Source: Alteromonas portus (GTDB lineage: Bacteria; Pseudomonadota; Gammaproteobacteria; Enterobacterales; Alteromonadaceae). From it: 64,000 nt of DNA. Where the stretch lies: positions 248,001 to 312,000 of the forward strand of contig NZ_SWCO01000002.1 in assembly GCF_005117025.1 (NCBI RefSeq). The letters run 5' to 3'. This document shows positions 23,608 through 32,696 of this stretch, piece by piece; within the stretch, counting starts at the first letter, position 1; each line of letters starts with the position of its first letter. The notes below the pieces were generated by a model. That model saw only the letters and a program-made list of their open reading frames with translations, did not search any database and was not told where the DNA came from. The translations under genes were made by a program, and so were the position numbers.

Positions 23608-26600
23608 TTGTCTTCACCACTTGCAATAAAACCTCTTTACAACAAACTAGATGATTGTTTGAGCGCAGATAAATTTCGCTTGAAGCGCCGCATTACGCAG
23701 CTTGCACAAAAAGTGAATGATAAATCTGGTGTTGAAGGAAAAGGCGCGGAGAAAAAAGCTGCTAATCCCAAAGCTTCAAAACGTGACAGCGCGGTTAGCG
23801 AAGATAGTTTAAAAGCGCAGTTTGAAAAGCTCGAAGGCGACATCAATGCATCGATAGAAAAGCGTAATTGGCGTAAAGACAACCTACCCAAAGTTGAATA
23901 CCCACCGCTGCCGGTTAGCGATAAAAAAGAAGACATTAAAGAAGCGATTGCGAATAACCAAGTGGTTATCGTGGCCGGTGAGACTGGTTCGGGTAAAACT
24001 ACGCAGCTACCTAAGATATGCTTAGAGTTAGGTCGCGGTGTAAATGGCATGATTGCTCATACTCAGCCAAGACGATTAGCGGCGCGAAGTGTAGCCACTC
24101 GTATAGCCGAAGAGCTGAACACGCCGCTTGGCGAAAAGGTGGGTTTTAAAATTCGCTTTAGCGATCAGGTGAGCGAGCGAAGCTACGTTAAGCTAATGAC
24201 CGACGGTATGCTGCTAGCTGAAATGCAGCAAGACCGCTTTTTAAACCAGTACGATACTATCATCATCGATGAAGCTCACGAACGAAGCCTTAATATCGAC
24301 TTTTTGTTAGGCTATCTGCGTCAGCTGTTAGACAAGCGCCCTGACTTAAAACTCATCATCACCTCTGCCACCATCGACCCAGAGCGATTCTCTAGGCATT
24401 TTAATAATGCGCCTATCATCGAAGTGAGCGGACGTACCTATCCGGTAGAAATTCGTTACCACGCGCCAGAAGACAATGATGACGATATTGATCAAAGCGA
24501 CGCCATCGTAAACGCAGTCGACGAGCTAATGCGGGAAGCGCCGGGCGACATCCTGGTATTTCTAAGTGGTGAACGCGAGATACGCGACACCCAAGATGCC
24601 TTGAGCAAACAGCATTATCGCAACACTGAAATTGTTCCGCTGTATGCGAGGTTGTCGGCGGCAGAGCAAAACCGCATATTTCAGTCTCACAGTGGCAGAC
24701 GCATTGTACTTGCCACTAACGTGGCAGAGACCTCGCTTACAGTGCCTGGCATTAAATACGTAATTGACCCGGGGTTTGCCCGTATTTCACGCTACAGCGC
24801 CAGAAGTAAAGTGCAGCGTTTACCTATTGAGCCCATCTCTCAAGCGTCAGCGAATCAGCGAGCAGGGCGATGCGGCCGTGTGTCTGACGGTATTTGTATT
24901 CGTCTTTACAGTGAAGAAGACTATTTAGGCCGCCCAGAATTTACTGACCCAGAGATCCTGCGAACCAACTTAGCGTCGGTTATTTTGCAAATGCTTGCTT
25001 TAGGGTTAGGCGACATCGCTGCTTTTCCATTTGTTCAGCCGCCTGATAACCGCAATATCAACGACGGTTTTCGTTTACTTGAAGAAATTCAAGCTATTGC
25101 GAAAGGTAAAGATAACCGAAAAACCAAGCAAAGCGGCAAGATGCAGCTTACTCCGTTAGGTCGTCAAGTAGCACGTTTGCCTATCGACCCTCGCTATGCT
25201 CGTATGGTGATTGAAGCCGAGCGCACGAACGCGCTCAGCGAAGTAATGGTGATTGCAGCAGGGCTTTCAATTCAGGATCCGCGGGAGCGCCCACAGGAAA
25301 AACGCCAGCAAGCAGACGAGAAGCACAGCGAATACCATGATAAAGATTCTGACTTTATCAGTCTTTATAACTTGTGGGTGGCATTCAGAGAGCAGCAAAA
25401 CGCACTGAGTCAAAACCAATTGCGCAAATGGTGTAAGCAAAATTTCATCAACTATTTACGTATGCGTGAGTGGCAGGACATTGTCAGCCAACTTAAAAAG
25501 TCTATTGCTGAGCTGGGCTTTGGTATCTCAAAACAAGAAGCCGACTATCAGGCTATTCACCAAGCCATTGCCAGCGGCTTGCTGTCTCACATGGGCTTTA
25601 AAGACAAAGAGCGCGAGTATATGGGCTCGCGTAATTCGCGCTTTCTTATTTTCCCAGGTTCGGGATTATCAAAATCTCAGCCAAAATGGGTAATGGCAGC
25701 TGAGCTTGTAGAAACCTCTAAGCTATTTGCTCGTATGGTGGCAAAAATAGACCCAACATGGGTAGAGCCTTTGGCCGAACATGTTGTGCAAAGAAGCTAT
25801 TCAGAGCCCCATTGGTCTAAAAAGCGCGGCGCGGTGATTGCCTTTGAAAAGGTTACTTTGTTCGGGTTACCCATAGTGATGAAGCGTGCGAAGGTTTATA
25901 GCCTTATCGACCCGCCAATTTGCCACGAGCTATTTATCCGCGAAGCGTTAGTCGAGGGCAATACTAAGCTCAATTACAGCTTCTTACAGGAAAATCAGGC
26001 GCTGCTTGAGCAGGCTGACGAGTTTGAACAAAAGACCCGTCGTCGCGATTTGATAGTCGATGATGAAGAACTGGTAAGCTTTTATGCCAAGCGCATTCCG
26101 GTTGAAGCCAATAATGATGCGGCGTTTAAGAAGTGGTTTAGACAGCATGGATGCAACGACAGTTTAACGTTTAAAGAAGAAGACGTATATCGTCAGCAGC
26201 CTGGGCAGTCGGTAGCAAACGCGTTCCCTGATGTTTGGCGCCAAGGCAATATTACGCTGCCGCTACGCTATAACTTCGAACCTAACGCTGAAGACGATGG
26301 CGTAACTGTTGTCATCCCGCTGCCTGTGCTTAATCAAGTTGATAACGTAGGTTTTGATTGGCTGGTGCCGGGGCTACGGCACGACCTTATTGTGGGGTTA
26401 ATTAAAACCTTGCCAAAACGCTTGCGTCGTAACTTTGTGCCTGCGCCAAACTTTGCTGAGGCGTGCCTTGCTGATATAAGTGAAACGGATAAAAACAACC
26501 GTCCAGTGCCGCTGCTTGAAGCTGTAACCGATAAGTTACGCAAAATGACAGGCGTTATTATTGAAAGCGAAGAGTGGAATTTAGATCAGCTTGATAAGCA

Positions 26601-27603
26601 TTTGAAAATGCACTTTGCGGTAGTTAATGACAATGGTGATGATATTGCCAAAGGTGACGACCTGCACGCGCTTAAACAGCAGTGTGCAGGGCAGGTGAAG
26701 CAAACCTTTGAGAAAGCCGCAACACCGGAATTAGAGCGCAACAACATAGAACAGTGGGATTTCGAAAGCTTGCCAGAAACCTTTGTGCAGAAAGTTGGCG
26801 GGTTTGAAGTTCAGGCGTTCCCAGCTCTGGTTCAAAAGGGCGATAAGGTAGATATTGCGCTAATTGAAGAAGCGGATAAAGCCCAACTGTTGCACAAGCA
26901 AGGCGTGAATGTCTTGATTAAAAACGCCATGCCGTCGCCCCTTAATTATTTGCAAAGCAAATTACCTAATAAAGCCAAACTGGGTTTGTATTTCAACCCA
27001 TTTGGACAAGTGAAGGCGCTAATTGATGACTGTATTTTTGCGGGTATCGACGCCATTGTCAGTGATTACTGCAAAACCAATAACACCGACATTCGCAGCA
27101 AAGCCGATTTTGAAGCCTGTTTAGAGATTGCTCGTGCAGACATTAATGACAGGGTGTTAGAAATTGCCAAACAAGTGGAGCAGGGGCTTACCCTTGCGCA
27201 TCAATGTCAGAAGCAAATGAAAGGTAATGTACCGCTGACGATGATAAACGCCTTAGGCGACTGTAAAGCCCACTTGGCATCGTTAGTTTTTCCTGGTTTT
27301 GTTTCTGAAATTGGCGAGAGTAGGTTAGATGATTGGAATCGTTATATTAAAGGTTTAGCTCGTCGGCTAGAGAAGCTCCCCATCGACCCTAACAAAGACA
27401 GAATGCATCAGGTAACGGTAGAAAAGTCGATTAAGGAATGGGAAAAAGCGTGCAGCAAGTACCCCAAAGGTAAAGTGCCGCCAGCTCTTAAAGACGTGCG
27501 CTGGATGATAGAAGAATTGCGGGTTTCCTTGTTTGCGCAGCAGCTTGGTACGGCTTACCCCATATCGGCGAAGCGCATTACCCTTCATTTAGCTGACTTT
27601 TAA
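23608..27603 (+). CDS. hrpA: ATP-dependent RNA helicase HrpA
   Basis: This DEAH-box 3'-5' RNA helicase of 1331 residues is close to the usual HrpA length and acts in mRNA processing and ribosome rescue. It shows Walker A GETGSGKTT (124-132), DEAH with Asp221 (IIDEAHERS), SAT, and motif VI QRAGRCGRVSDG, then the helicase-associated HA2, OB-fold and long C-terminal DUF3418 region. The start is TTG 23608, with AGGA at 23596-23599; the ATG at 23600 is out of frame and stops soon. It appears monocistronic. Confidence 0.96.
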   Translation: MSSPLAIKPLYNKLDDCLSADKFRLKRRITQLAQKVNDKSGVEGKGAEKKAANPKASKRDSAVSEDSLKAQFEKLEGDINASIEKRNWRKDNLPKVEYPPLPVSDKKEDIKEAIANNQVVIVAGETGSGKTTQLPKICLELGRGVNGMIAHTQPRRLAARSVATRIAEELNTPLGEKVGFKIRFSDQVSERSYVKLMTDGMLLAEMQQDRFLNQYDTIIIDEAHERSLNIDFLLGYLRQLLDKRPDLKLIITSATIDPERFSRHFNNAPIIEVSGRTYPVEIRYHAPEDNDDDIDQSDAIVNAVDELMREAPGDILVFLSGEREIRDTQDALSKQHYRNTEIVPLYARLSAAEQNRIFQSHSGRRIVLATNVAETSLTVPGIKYVIDPGFARISRYSARSKVQRLPIEPISQASANQRAGRCGRVSDGICIRLYSEEDYLGRPEFTDPEILRTNLASVILQMLALGLGDIAAFPFVQPPDNRNINDGFRLLEEIQAIAKGKDNRKTKQSGKMQLTPLGRQVARLPIDPRYARMVIEAERTNALSEVMVIAAGLSIQDPRERPQEKRQQADEKHSEYHDKDSDFISLYNLWVAFREQQNALSQNQLRKWCKQNFINYLRMREWQDIVSQLKKSIAELGFGISKQEADYQAIHQAIASGLLSHMGFKDKEREYMGSRNSRFLIFPGSGLSKSQPKWVMAAELVETSKLFARMVAKIDPTWVEPLAEHVVQRSYSEPHWSKKRGAVIAFEKVTLFGLPIVMKRAKVYSLIDPPICHELFIREALVEGNTKLNYSFLQENQALLEQADEFEQKTRRRDLIVDDEELVSFYAKRIPVEANNDAAFKKWFRQHGCNDSLTFKEEDVYRQQPGQSVANAFPDVWRQGNITLPLRYNFEPNAEDDGVTVVIPLPVLNQVDNVGFDWLVPGLRHDLIVGLIKTLPKRLRRNFVPAPNFAEACLADISETDKNNRPVPLLEAVTDKLRKMTGVIIESEEWNLDQLDKHLKMHFAVVNDNGDDIAKGDDLHALKQQCAGQVKQTFEKAATPELERNNIEQWDFESLPETFVQKVGGFEVQAFPALVQKGDKVDIALIEEADKAQLLHKQGVNVLIKNAMPSPLNYLQSKLPNKAKLGLYFNPFGQVKALIDDCIFAGIDAIVSDYCKTNNTDIRSKADFEACLEIARADINDRVLEIAKQVEQGLTLAHQCQKQMKGNVPLTMINALGDCKAHLASLVFPGFVSEIGESRLDDWNRYIKGLARRLEKLPIDPNKDRMHQVTVEKSIKEWEKACSKYPKGKVPPALKDVRWMIEELRVSLFAQQLGTAYPISAKRITLHLADF

Positions 27604-27720
27604 CGCCAACCTTAATGTTAAGTCCCATTTTCACCATGGTTTTTTCGCGCGAGCATGGCCTTAAATCAGTACGTTATTGTATCTAACCGGCCTATTTGCT
27701 GGACAACAAGCATAGCCGTC

Positions 27721-27755
27721 ACCTAATGGAGGCGGCGTCGCCATTACATTGAGGT
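27721..27755 (+). other. Strong hairpin in the hrpA-PilZ gap
   Basis: In the 338-bp gap, nested arms ACC-TAATG-GCG and CGC-CATTA-GGT pair around the loop GCGT (27721-27755). A second short inverted repeat, CCCTTAGGG, follows near 27768. The hairpin lies about 110 bp upstream of the PilZ promoter, so it is probably outside that transcript. It may be the 3' end of hrpA, an independent small RNA or a structured DNA element. I do not recognise it as a known riboswitch. Confidence 0.5.
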
Positions 27756-27865
27756 AAAAACAGCCCTTAGGGTTCCTGCTCTATGAATTTATTTTCCAAC
27801 TGAACGGTTGAGGTAAGACCAATCCCTTTTTTACATCATTGTTGAATAAAATTTAAGCAGTTCGA

Positions 27866-27894
27866 TTGACAAGTTATCGCCATCCCCCTATAAC
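27866..27894 (+). promoter_or_regulatory. Near-consensus sigma-70 promoter for the PilZ gene
   Basis: TTGACA (27866-27871) and TATAAC (27889-27894) are separated by exactly 17 bp. This predicts transcription from about 27901, giving a 40-base leader before ATG 27942. A strong, apparently constitutive promoter. Confidence 0.8.
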
Positions 27895-27941
27895 AACAGT
27901 TGTAGTCGTAAGCGTAATGCTAAAAATCAGGAGAAGTAGAC

Positions 27942-28244
27942 ATGTTGGGATACGACGATAAGCGAAATTTTTTCAGGATGATGGTAAATTCGCCGTGTCA
28001 GTTGCAAATTACTGACGATGAGTCGAGCCGCACCATGCAGGCAATGTGTAGAGATATCAGTGCTACAGGTATGTCTTTAGAGGTCGATGAACCATCGATA
28101 GAGGTGGGCACACAAGTAAGTGTTGCAATAGAATCGTCTAGCTCTCAAATCCCATCTTTAGCAGCGTTAGCGACGGTTGTGCGCTGTGAGCCTGAGTCGG
28201 AGACAAGCTGTATTATAGGCGTTGAAATTTCTCAGATGAAGTGA
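27942..28244 (+). CDS. PilZ domain protein (c-di-GMP receptor)
   Basis: A 100-residue single PilZ domain. The c-di-GMP binding pattern is visible: RNFFR near residues 8-12 (RxxxR) and DISATG (D/NxSxxG). Such small proteins usually transmit c-di-GMP signals to motility or surface systems. AGGAG lies 6-11 bases before the ATG. With its own strong promoter and a hairpin after the stop it looks monocistronic. Confidence 0.93.
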   Translation: MLGYDDKRNFFRMMVNSPCQLQITDDESSRTMQAMCRDISATGMSLEVDEPSIEVGTQVSVAIESSSSQIPSLAALATVVRCEPESETSCIIGVEISQMK

Positions 28245-28257
28245 GCCTCTTTTATTA

Positions 28258-28285
28258 ATCAGGCGAAACATTCCATTCGCCTGAT
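28258..28285 (+). terminator. Hairpin after the PilZ gene
   Basis: A perfect 10-bp inverted repeat, ATCAGGCGAA and TTCGCCTGAT, with an 8-base loop lies 14 bp after the stop. No U-tract follows. Confidence 0.55.
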
Positions 28286-28466
28286 GTTGTAGCTACGCTT
28301 TATGCGTGGTTTGCTGCTTTCAGCATCGGTATATTTAAAAGAAACACATCAACTTTTAGCAGCGTAGCATCTACTATCGCTGCCGGCGACACCGACTATC
28401 ATCATTTCCATTCAGTAATCCGAATAAGCCGTTCAATTTTTTCTATTTTAACTCCTGCTCTTAATT

Positions 28467-28485
28467 GATAATAATTCTCATTAAT
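28467..28485 (+). promoter_or_regulatory. Fur-box-like site upstream of the DUF2061 gene
   Basis: GATAATAATTCTCATTAAT matches 14 of 19 positions of the classical Fur box. It lies 42 bp before the start codon, where a promoter would be expected. Iron control is an inference. Confidence 0.5.
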
Positions 28486-28526
28486 GCGAAAGCAAACTGA
28501 TTTAATTTTTTAAGAGAGCGACGATT

Positions 28527-28781
28527 ATGAAAAAGACAATTACCTTTGCAGTTATGCACTTTTCAGTAGCCTTTACGGTTGCCTACTTACTTACAGGTAG
28601 TTTGGTCGTTGGTGGGGCGGTAGCGTTAGTCGAACCAGCTATTAATACCGTAGCATTTTATTTCCATGAGATGGTGTGGAAAAAAGTTGAAAGCAAAGAA
28701 AACGCTATAGATGAAGCAAGTGAAGGTTCGCAGCAGTTATCAGGTGATTTCTCGAATAATGATGTAACTTTTGCCTCTTAA
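28527..28781 (+). CDS. DUF2061 small membrane protein
   Basis: The 84-residue protein carries the DUF2061 pattern: a hydrophobic N-terminal helix pair (FAVMHFSVAFTVAYLLTGSL and VVGGAVALVEPAINTVAFYFHE) followed by VWKK and an acidic tail. Function unknown. A GAGAG-type ribosome-binding site precedes the ATG, a Fur-like site lies upstream, and a strong terminator follows. Confidence 0.85.
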   Translation: MKKTITFAVMHFSVAFTVAYLLTGSLVVGGAVALVEPAINTVAFYFHEMVWKKVESKENAIDEASEGSQQLSGDFSNNDVTFAS

Positions 28782-28843
28782 GGCGACGGACTCAGGCTAT
28801 TAAGCCCCTTGTATAGCATATCGTTAGTTCAATAAACTCAATT

Positions 28844-28879
28844 AAAGCGCCCTTTTTATATCAAAAAGGGCGCTTTTTT
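28844..28879. terminator. Bidirectional rho-independent terminator
   Basis: A 14-bp stem AAAGCGCCCTTTTT / AAAAAGGGCGCTTT with a 5-base loop and T-runs on both strands separates the convergent DUF2061 and rlmI genes. Confidence 0.93.
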
Positions 28880-28883
28880 GTGG

Positions 28884-30077
28884 TTAGTCGTCTGAGACCT
28901 CACAAACTAACCCTTTCAGATAATAGCCTTCAGGGTAGCTGCCAATGATAGGGTGGTCAGACGCTTGATTGAGCCTTGCAATAATTTTAATGGTGCGGCC
29001 TGCATCAAGTGCTGCGTCGGCGACAACTTTCTGGAACAGATCTGCCGGCATAAGGCCTGAGCAGCTAAATGTAAGCAACAGTCCACCAGATTTAACAGCA
29101 TGTATACCGTACATATTAATGTCTTTATAGCCGCGGGCAGCACGGTTTAATGTCGCCTTGCTGTCGACAAACTTTGGCGGGTCGAGTATTACCATATCAA
29201 ACTGTTTGCCCTGCTCGTGATACTCCCTGAGTGCTTTAAACACGTCTTGATTTACGTAATTAGCTTTGTTTTCGTCTAAACCATTGATGGCGACATGGTG
29301 TTTGGCCAAATCGAGAGCAGGCTGAGATACATCAACGTTAGTCACGGATTTAGCACCGCCAGAGAGTGCGTAACATGAAAACGTACCTGTGTAGCTAAAA
29401 CAGTTGAGTACGTCGGCATCTTTCGAATAGTGTGCAGCTGCGGCACGGCTGTCTCGCTGATCCAAATAAAAACCGGTTTTATGACCGTTCTCTATATCCA
29501 CAACAATATTAATGCCGTTTTCTTTCACCGTTACTTGCATAGGGGGCTCACCGTGAAGCACGCCTGTTACAGGCTCTAAACCCTCTTTTTTGCGCACATC
29601 TACGTCGCTTCGCTCGTATATGTGCACATCAGGCATTAGCTTAGTAATTGCCCACACTATCTTATCTCTGTGTTTTTCCCCGCCGGCGCTTAAAAGCTGA
29701 AGTACAGCAACGTTGTCGTACAGGTCTATTGTAATGCCGGGAAGACCATCACTTTCAGACGCTATCCAGCGAAACGCGTTTGTTTTGCTTGGGTCAAACA
29801 GTCGCTTACGCAGGGCTAACGCAGTTTCTAAACGGCGTAGGAAAAATCCGTTATCAATGCTTTCATCTTTTTTAAACGTCCACATGCGAACGCGAATTTT
29901 TGAATTTGGAGAGTAAGCGCCTCGCCCTAACCAGTCGCCTTCAGAGTCAAATACGTCTACCGTATCGCCAACTCGCGCGCGGCCCTTTAGTTCAGCCACA
30001 GCGCTTTCGAATACCCAAGGGTGTTTGCGGCGAAGTGATTTGTCTCTGGATGGCTGTAATATGACCTGTGCTGACAT
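28884..30077 (-). CDS. rlmI: 23S rRNA (cytosine(1962)-C(5))-methyltransferase RlmI
   Basis: The 397-residue protein has an N-terminal PUA domain (~1-75) and a class I SAM methyltransferase domain. Motifs: SAM site VLNCFSYTGTFSCYALSGGA, VDVSQPAL, DPPKF (motif IV) and TFSCSGLM with the probable catalytic Cys. RlmI methylates C1962 of 23S rRNA in E. coli; length and motifs agree. It is convergent with the DUF2061 gene and its upstream region holds the palindromic element at 30184. Confidence 0.92.
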   Translation of the reverse strand: MSAQVILQPSRDKSLRRKHPWVFESAVAELKGRARVGDTVDVFDSEGDWLGRGAYSPNSKIRVRMWTFKKDESIDNGFFLRRLETALALRKRLFDPSKTNAFRWIASESDGLPGITIDLYDNVAVLQLLSAGGEKHRDKIVWAITKLMPDVHIYERSDVDVRKKEGLEPVTGVLHGEPPMQVTVKENGINIVVDIENGHKTGFYLDQRDSRAAAAHYSKDADVLNCFSYTGTFSCYALSGGAKSVTNVDVSQPALDLAKHHVAINGLDENKANYVNQDVFKALREYHEQGKQFDMVILDPPKFVDSKATLNRAARGYKDINMYGIHAVKSGGLLLTFSCSGLMPADLFQKVVADAALDAGRTIKIIARLNQASDHPIIGSYPEGYYLKGLVCEVSDD

Positions 30078-30183
30078 GAAGGCTCTCGTACTAATTTAAT
30101 AAATGTGAAACAGAGTTAAGCGATTTTACTCGCTTATGAGAATGGTCGCGATTATACGCAATTTCATAAGTTCTGTGTTAATA

Positions 30184-30247
30184 ATACCAATCTGCATAGA
30201 TAATTACCCACTCAGCGAGAGTTAAAATGCTCTATCCGGACTGGTAT
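30184..30247. repeat. Palindromic intergenic element, copy 1
   Basis: A 64-bp element with terminal inverted repeats: ATACCAATCTGCATAGA on the left, and a right arm whose reverse complement is ATACCAGTCCGGATAGA (14 of 17 match). It contains TAATTACCCACTCAGCGAG, shared exactly with the copy at 57689. It lies in the rlmI-quinone oxidoreductase gap. Small, non-coding, REP/MITE-like. Confidence 0.9.
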
Positions 30248-30333
30248 AAACACAAAACAAACTCAAACTGTTTGATATAAAAGTACGTAGCCAAATTACG
30301 ATTAGAATTTAAGACTAGGATTGGATGTAAATT

Positions 30334-31311
30334 ATGCGATATGTCGATTTTGAAAAAGGATGCGGCCCAAGCGAACTTGTTGTAAAGGAATGTGAAGGGC
30401 TGTCGCTAGCACCAGGGAAAGTAAAAGTTGACGTAAAAGCGTTTGGGGTGAATCGCGCGGATACCTTGCAACGCCAGGGAAATTACCCACCTCCACTAGG
30501 CGAGAGCGATATTCTTGGATTAGAGGTAGCTGGTGTGGTGTCAGAGGTTGCCAGTGACGTTACTGCATTTAAAGAAGGTGACGAAGTATTTGGTTTGGTT
30601 GCAGGTGGCGGCTATGCCACTGAAGTCATTGTTAATCCAGCCCATTTAATGCCCATCCCCAAAGGCATGCCGTTTTTTGAAGCCGCGGGTTTGGCCGAAG
30701 TATTTCTTACGGCTTTTCAATGCTTACGCACAATCGCGCATATTAAACCGGCTGAACGGGCGTTAATTCATGGCGGTGCAAGTGGCGTAGGGCTAGCTGC
30801 CACACAACTTTGTCGCTACTGGGGTGTGCACAGTGCCGTTACAGCATCAAGCCAAGATAAGCTTAACCTTTGTGAAAGCAATGGTGCAGAGCACCTTATC
30901 AATTACAAGCAGCAAGAATTTGATGATGTGCTTAAAAAAGTATGGCCTGAGGGGGTGGACATGGTGCTTGATATGGTCGGTGGTGACTATTTGAACCGAA
31001 ACCTCAAAATACTAAAGCAGGATGGCAAGGTAGTTTATTTAGCGATGCTGGCAGGCCGATATGCAGACAACCTTGATATGGCAATGCTATTAGGTAAAAG
31101 ATCGTCAATTATTGGCACTACCCTTAGAAATCGAAGTGACGATTACAAAGCAGATTTAATTCGTGATTTTGCCAACGTGTGTTTGCCGGCTTTTGAAAAC
31201 AAAGAGCTTATTGTGAATATCGATACTCATTATAATATTGAAGATATCAGCAAACCCCACGCGCGTTTAGAAAACAACGACACGCAGGGCAAGTTGGTTC
31301 TTTCTTGGTAA
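30334..31311 (+). CDS. NAD(P)H quinone oxidoreductase, zinc-free MDR family
   Basis: This 325-residue protein of the medium-chain reductase superfamily is close to the PIG3/TP53I3 quinone oxidoreductases: GVNRADTLQRQGNYPPP, VAGVVSEV, and the NADPH-binding LIHGGASGVGLAATQLC. It lacks the structural-zinc cysteines of alcohol dehydrogenases. It probably reduces quinones in the cytosol with NADPH. Monocistronic, convergent with rnhA, 47 bp apart. Confidence 0.9.
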   Translation: MRYVDFEKGCGPSELVVKECEGLSLAPGKVKVDVKAFGVNRADTLQRQGNYPPPLGESDILGLEVAGVVSEVASDVTAFKEGDEVFGLVAGGGYATEVIVNPAHLMPIPKGMPFFEAAGLAEVFLTAFQCLRTIAHIKPAERALIHGGASGVGLAATQLCRYWGVHSAVTASSQDKLNLCESNGAEHLINYKQQEFDDVLKKVWPEGVDMVLDMVGGDYLNRNLKILKQDGKVVYLAMLAGRYADNLDMAMLLGKRSSIIGTTLRNRSDDYKADLIRDFANVCLPAFENKELIVNIDTHYNIEDISKPHARLENNDTQGKLVLSW

Positions 31312-31358
31312 ACAGCCCTTGCTAAAAGCTCGCGGCAAAAGCACTTTAGGCAATCTTT

Positions 31359-31829
31359 CTATTTGCCGACAAAGCCTTCATCGGCTTTCGTTGGTTTTGC
31401 TTCAGCCGCGCCGCGGGCCAGGTCGTCACAGCGCTCGTTTTCCGGGTGCCCTGAGTGGCCTTTTACCCAATGCCAATTTACTTTATGTTTTTTTACTGCT
31501 TCGTCTAAGCGTTGCCACAAGTCTGCGTTTTTTACCGGTTTCTTATCGGCTGTGCGCCAACCGTTTTTGCGCCAGTTATGGATCCACTGATTAATACCAT
31601 TTTTTACGTACTGGCTGTCGGTAGTTAATTCAACGTTGCACGGCTCATTTAAGCTATTAAGCGCTTCGATAGGGGCTAATAATTCCATGCGATTATTAGT
31701 GGTGTGGGCAAAGCCATCGCTCAACTCTTTTCTGTGTTGCTTATAAATTAACACAGCGCCATACCCGCCCGGTCCAGGGTTTCCCAAACACGAGCCGTCG
31801 GTGTATATATGAATGGTCTTTTGAGCCAC
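31359..31829 (-). CDS. rnhA: Ribonuclease HI
   Basis: The 156-residue enzyme degrades the RNA of RNA-DNA hybrids. The catalytic set is visible: Asp11 in [15 protein letters not shown], Glu49 in NNRMEL, Asp71 in TTDSQYV and the Asp in [12 protein letters not shown] 31829 is the start, with AAGGAA upstream. It is divergent from dnaQ, the classic rnhA-dnaQ arrangement of gammaproteobacteria. Confidence 0.97.
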   Translation of the reverse strand: MAQKTIHIYTDGSCLGNPGPGGYGAVLIYKQHRKELSDGFAHTTNNRMELLAPIEALNSLNEPCNVELTTDSQYVKNGINQWIHNWRKNGWRTADKKPVKNADLWQRLDEAVKKHKVNWHWVKGHSGHPENERCDDLARGAAEAKPTKADEGFVGK

Positions 31830-31940
31830 AGCGTTTCCTTTGATTTAAACAGCGTAATTTATCTTGTCATTTCCCTTAGCGGATTGCGAAGGGGTTGATA
31901 TACTATCAAAAAATGAAAGTGTAATTATAGTAGAGGTTCC

Positions 31941-32660
31941 ATGCGCCAAATTGTTCTCGATACTGAAACCACAGGTATTGACCCCAAAGAAGGCCACCGC
32001 ATTATCGAAATAGGGTGTGTTGAAGTTGTTAACCGCCGTTTGACGGGGAATCACTTTCACGTTTACATCAACCCGGGCCGTCATATTGAACAAGAGGCAA
32101 TTGAAGTTCACGGTATTACCAATGAGTTTCTAGCCGATAAGCCTACATTTTCTCAAGTGGCTCAGGAGTTTGTGAGCTTTATCAAAGGGGCACAGTTAGT
32201 CATTCATAACGCGCCCTTCGACGTTGGGTTTATGGACCACGAATTTGGCATGGAAACGTCTACCAAAGGCGTTATTACTAACCAAATTTGTGACGTTTTA
32301 GATACGCTTACCCTTGCTCGACAAATGCATCCGGGTCAGAAAAACAACCTAGATGCGTTGTGTAAGCGCTATGGTATAGACAATAGTCACCGTACTCTCC
32401 ACGGCGCTTTGCTGGATGCGGAAATTCTGGCAGATGTTTACCTGTTAATGACCGGTGGGCAGACCAAACTTAAACTAGCATCTAGTTCTGGCAGTGATGC
32501 CGATTCCACCGCGATACGAAGAGTTAAACGAAGCGCAAATAAATTAAAGGTTATTAAAGCTACCGCCGATGAGATAACACAGCACGAGGCTCGCTTGGAC
32601 ATAGTGGAAAAAGCGGGGGGCAAATGCTTGTGGCGCCCTCAGCCTGAAGAGGTGTCTTAG
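31941..32660 (+). CDS. dnaQ: DNA polymerase III epsilon subunit (proofreading exonuclease)
   Basis: 239 residues. Exo I motif LDTETTGIDPKEGHRIIEIG, Exo II HNAPFDVGFMDHE and Exo III HGALLDAEILADVY are all present, so the 3'-5' proofreading site is intact. The C-terminal ~50 residues correspond to the polymerase-binding tail. Divergent from rnhA with a 111-bp shared promoter region. Confidence 0.97.
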   Translation: MRQIVLDTETTGIDPKEGHRIIEIGCVEVVNRRLTGNHFHVYINPGRHIEQEAIEVHGITNEFLADKPTFSQVAQEFVSFIKGAQLVIHNAPFDVGFMDHEFGMETSTKGVITNQICDVLDTLTLARQMHPGQKNNLDALCKRYGIDNSHRTLHGALLDAEILADVYLLMTGGQTKLKLASSSGSDADSTAIRRVKRSANKLKVIKATADEITQHEARLDIVEKAGGKCLWRPQPEEVS

Positions 32661-32696
32661 CAGAACATAATCAAACAGAACTAAAGTAGCCAAACA

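Noticed and set aside
27721-27755. c-di-GMP riboswitch controlling the PilZ gene
   Set aside because: The sequence does not match GEMM-I or GEMM-II patterns and lies upstream of the predicted promoter.
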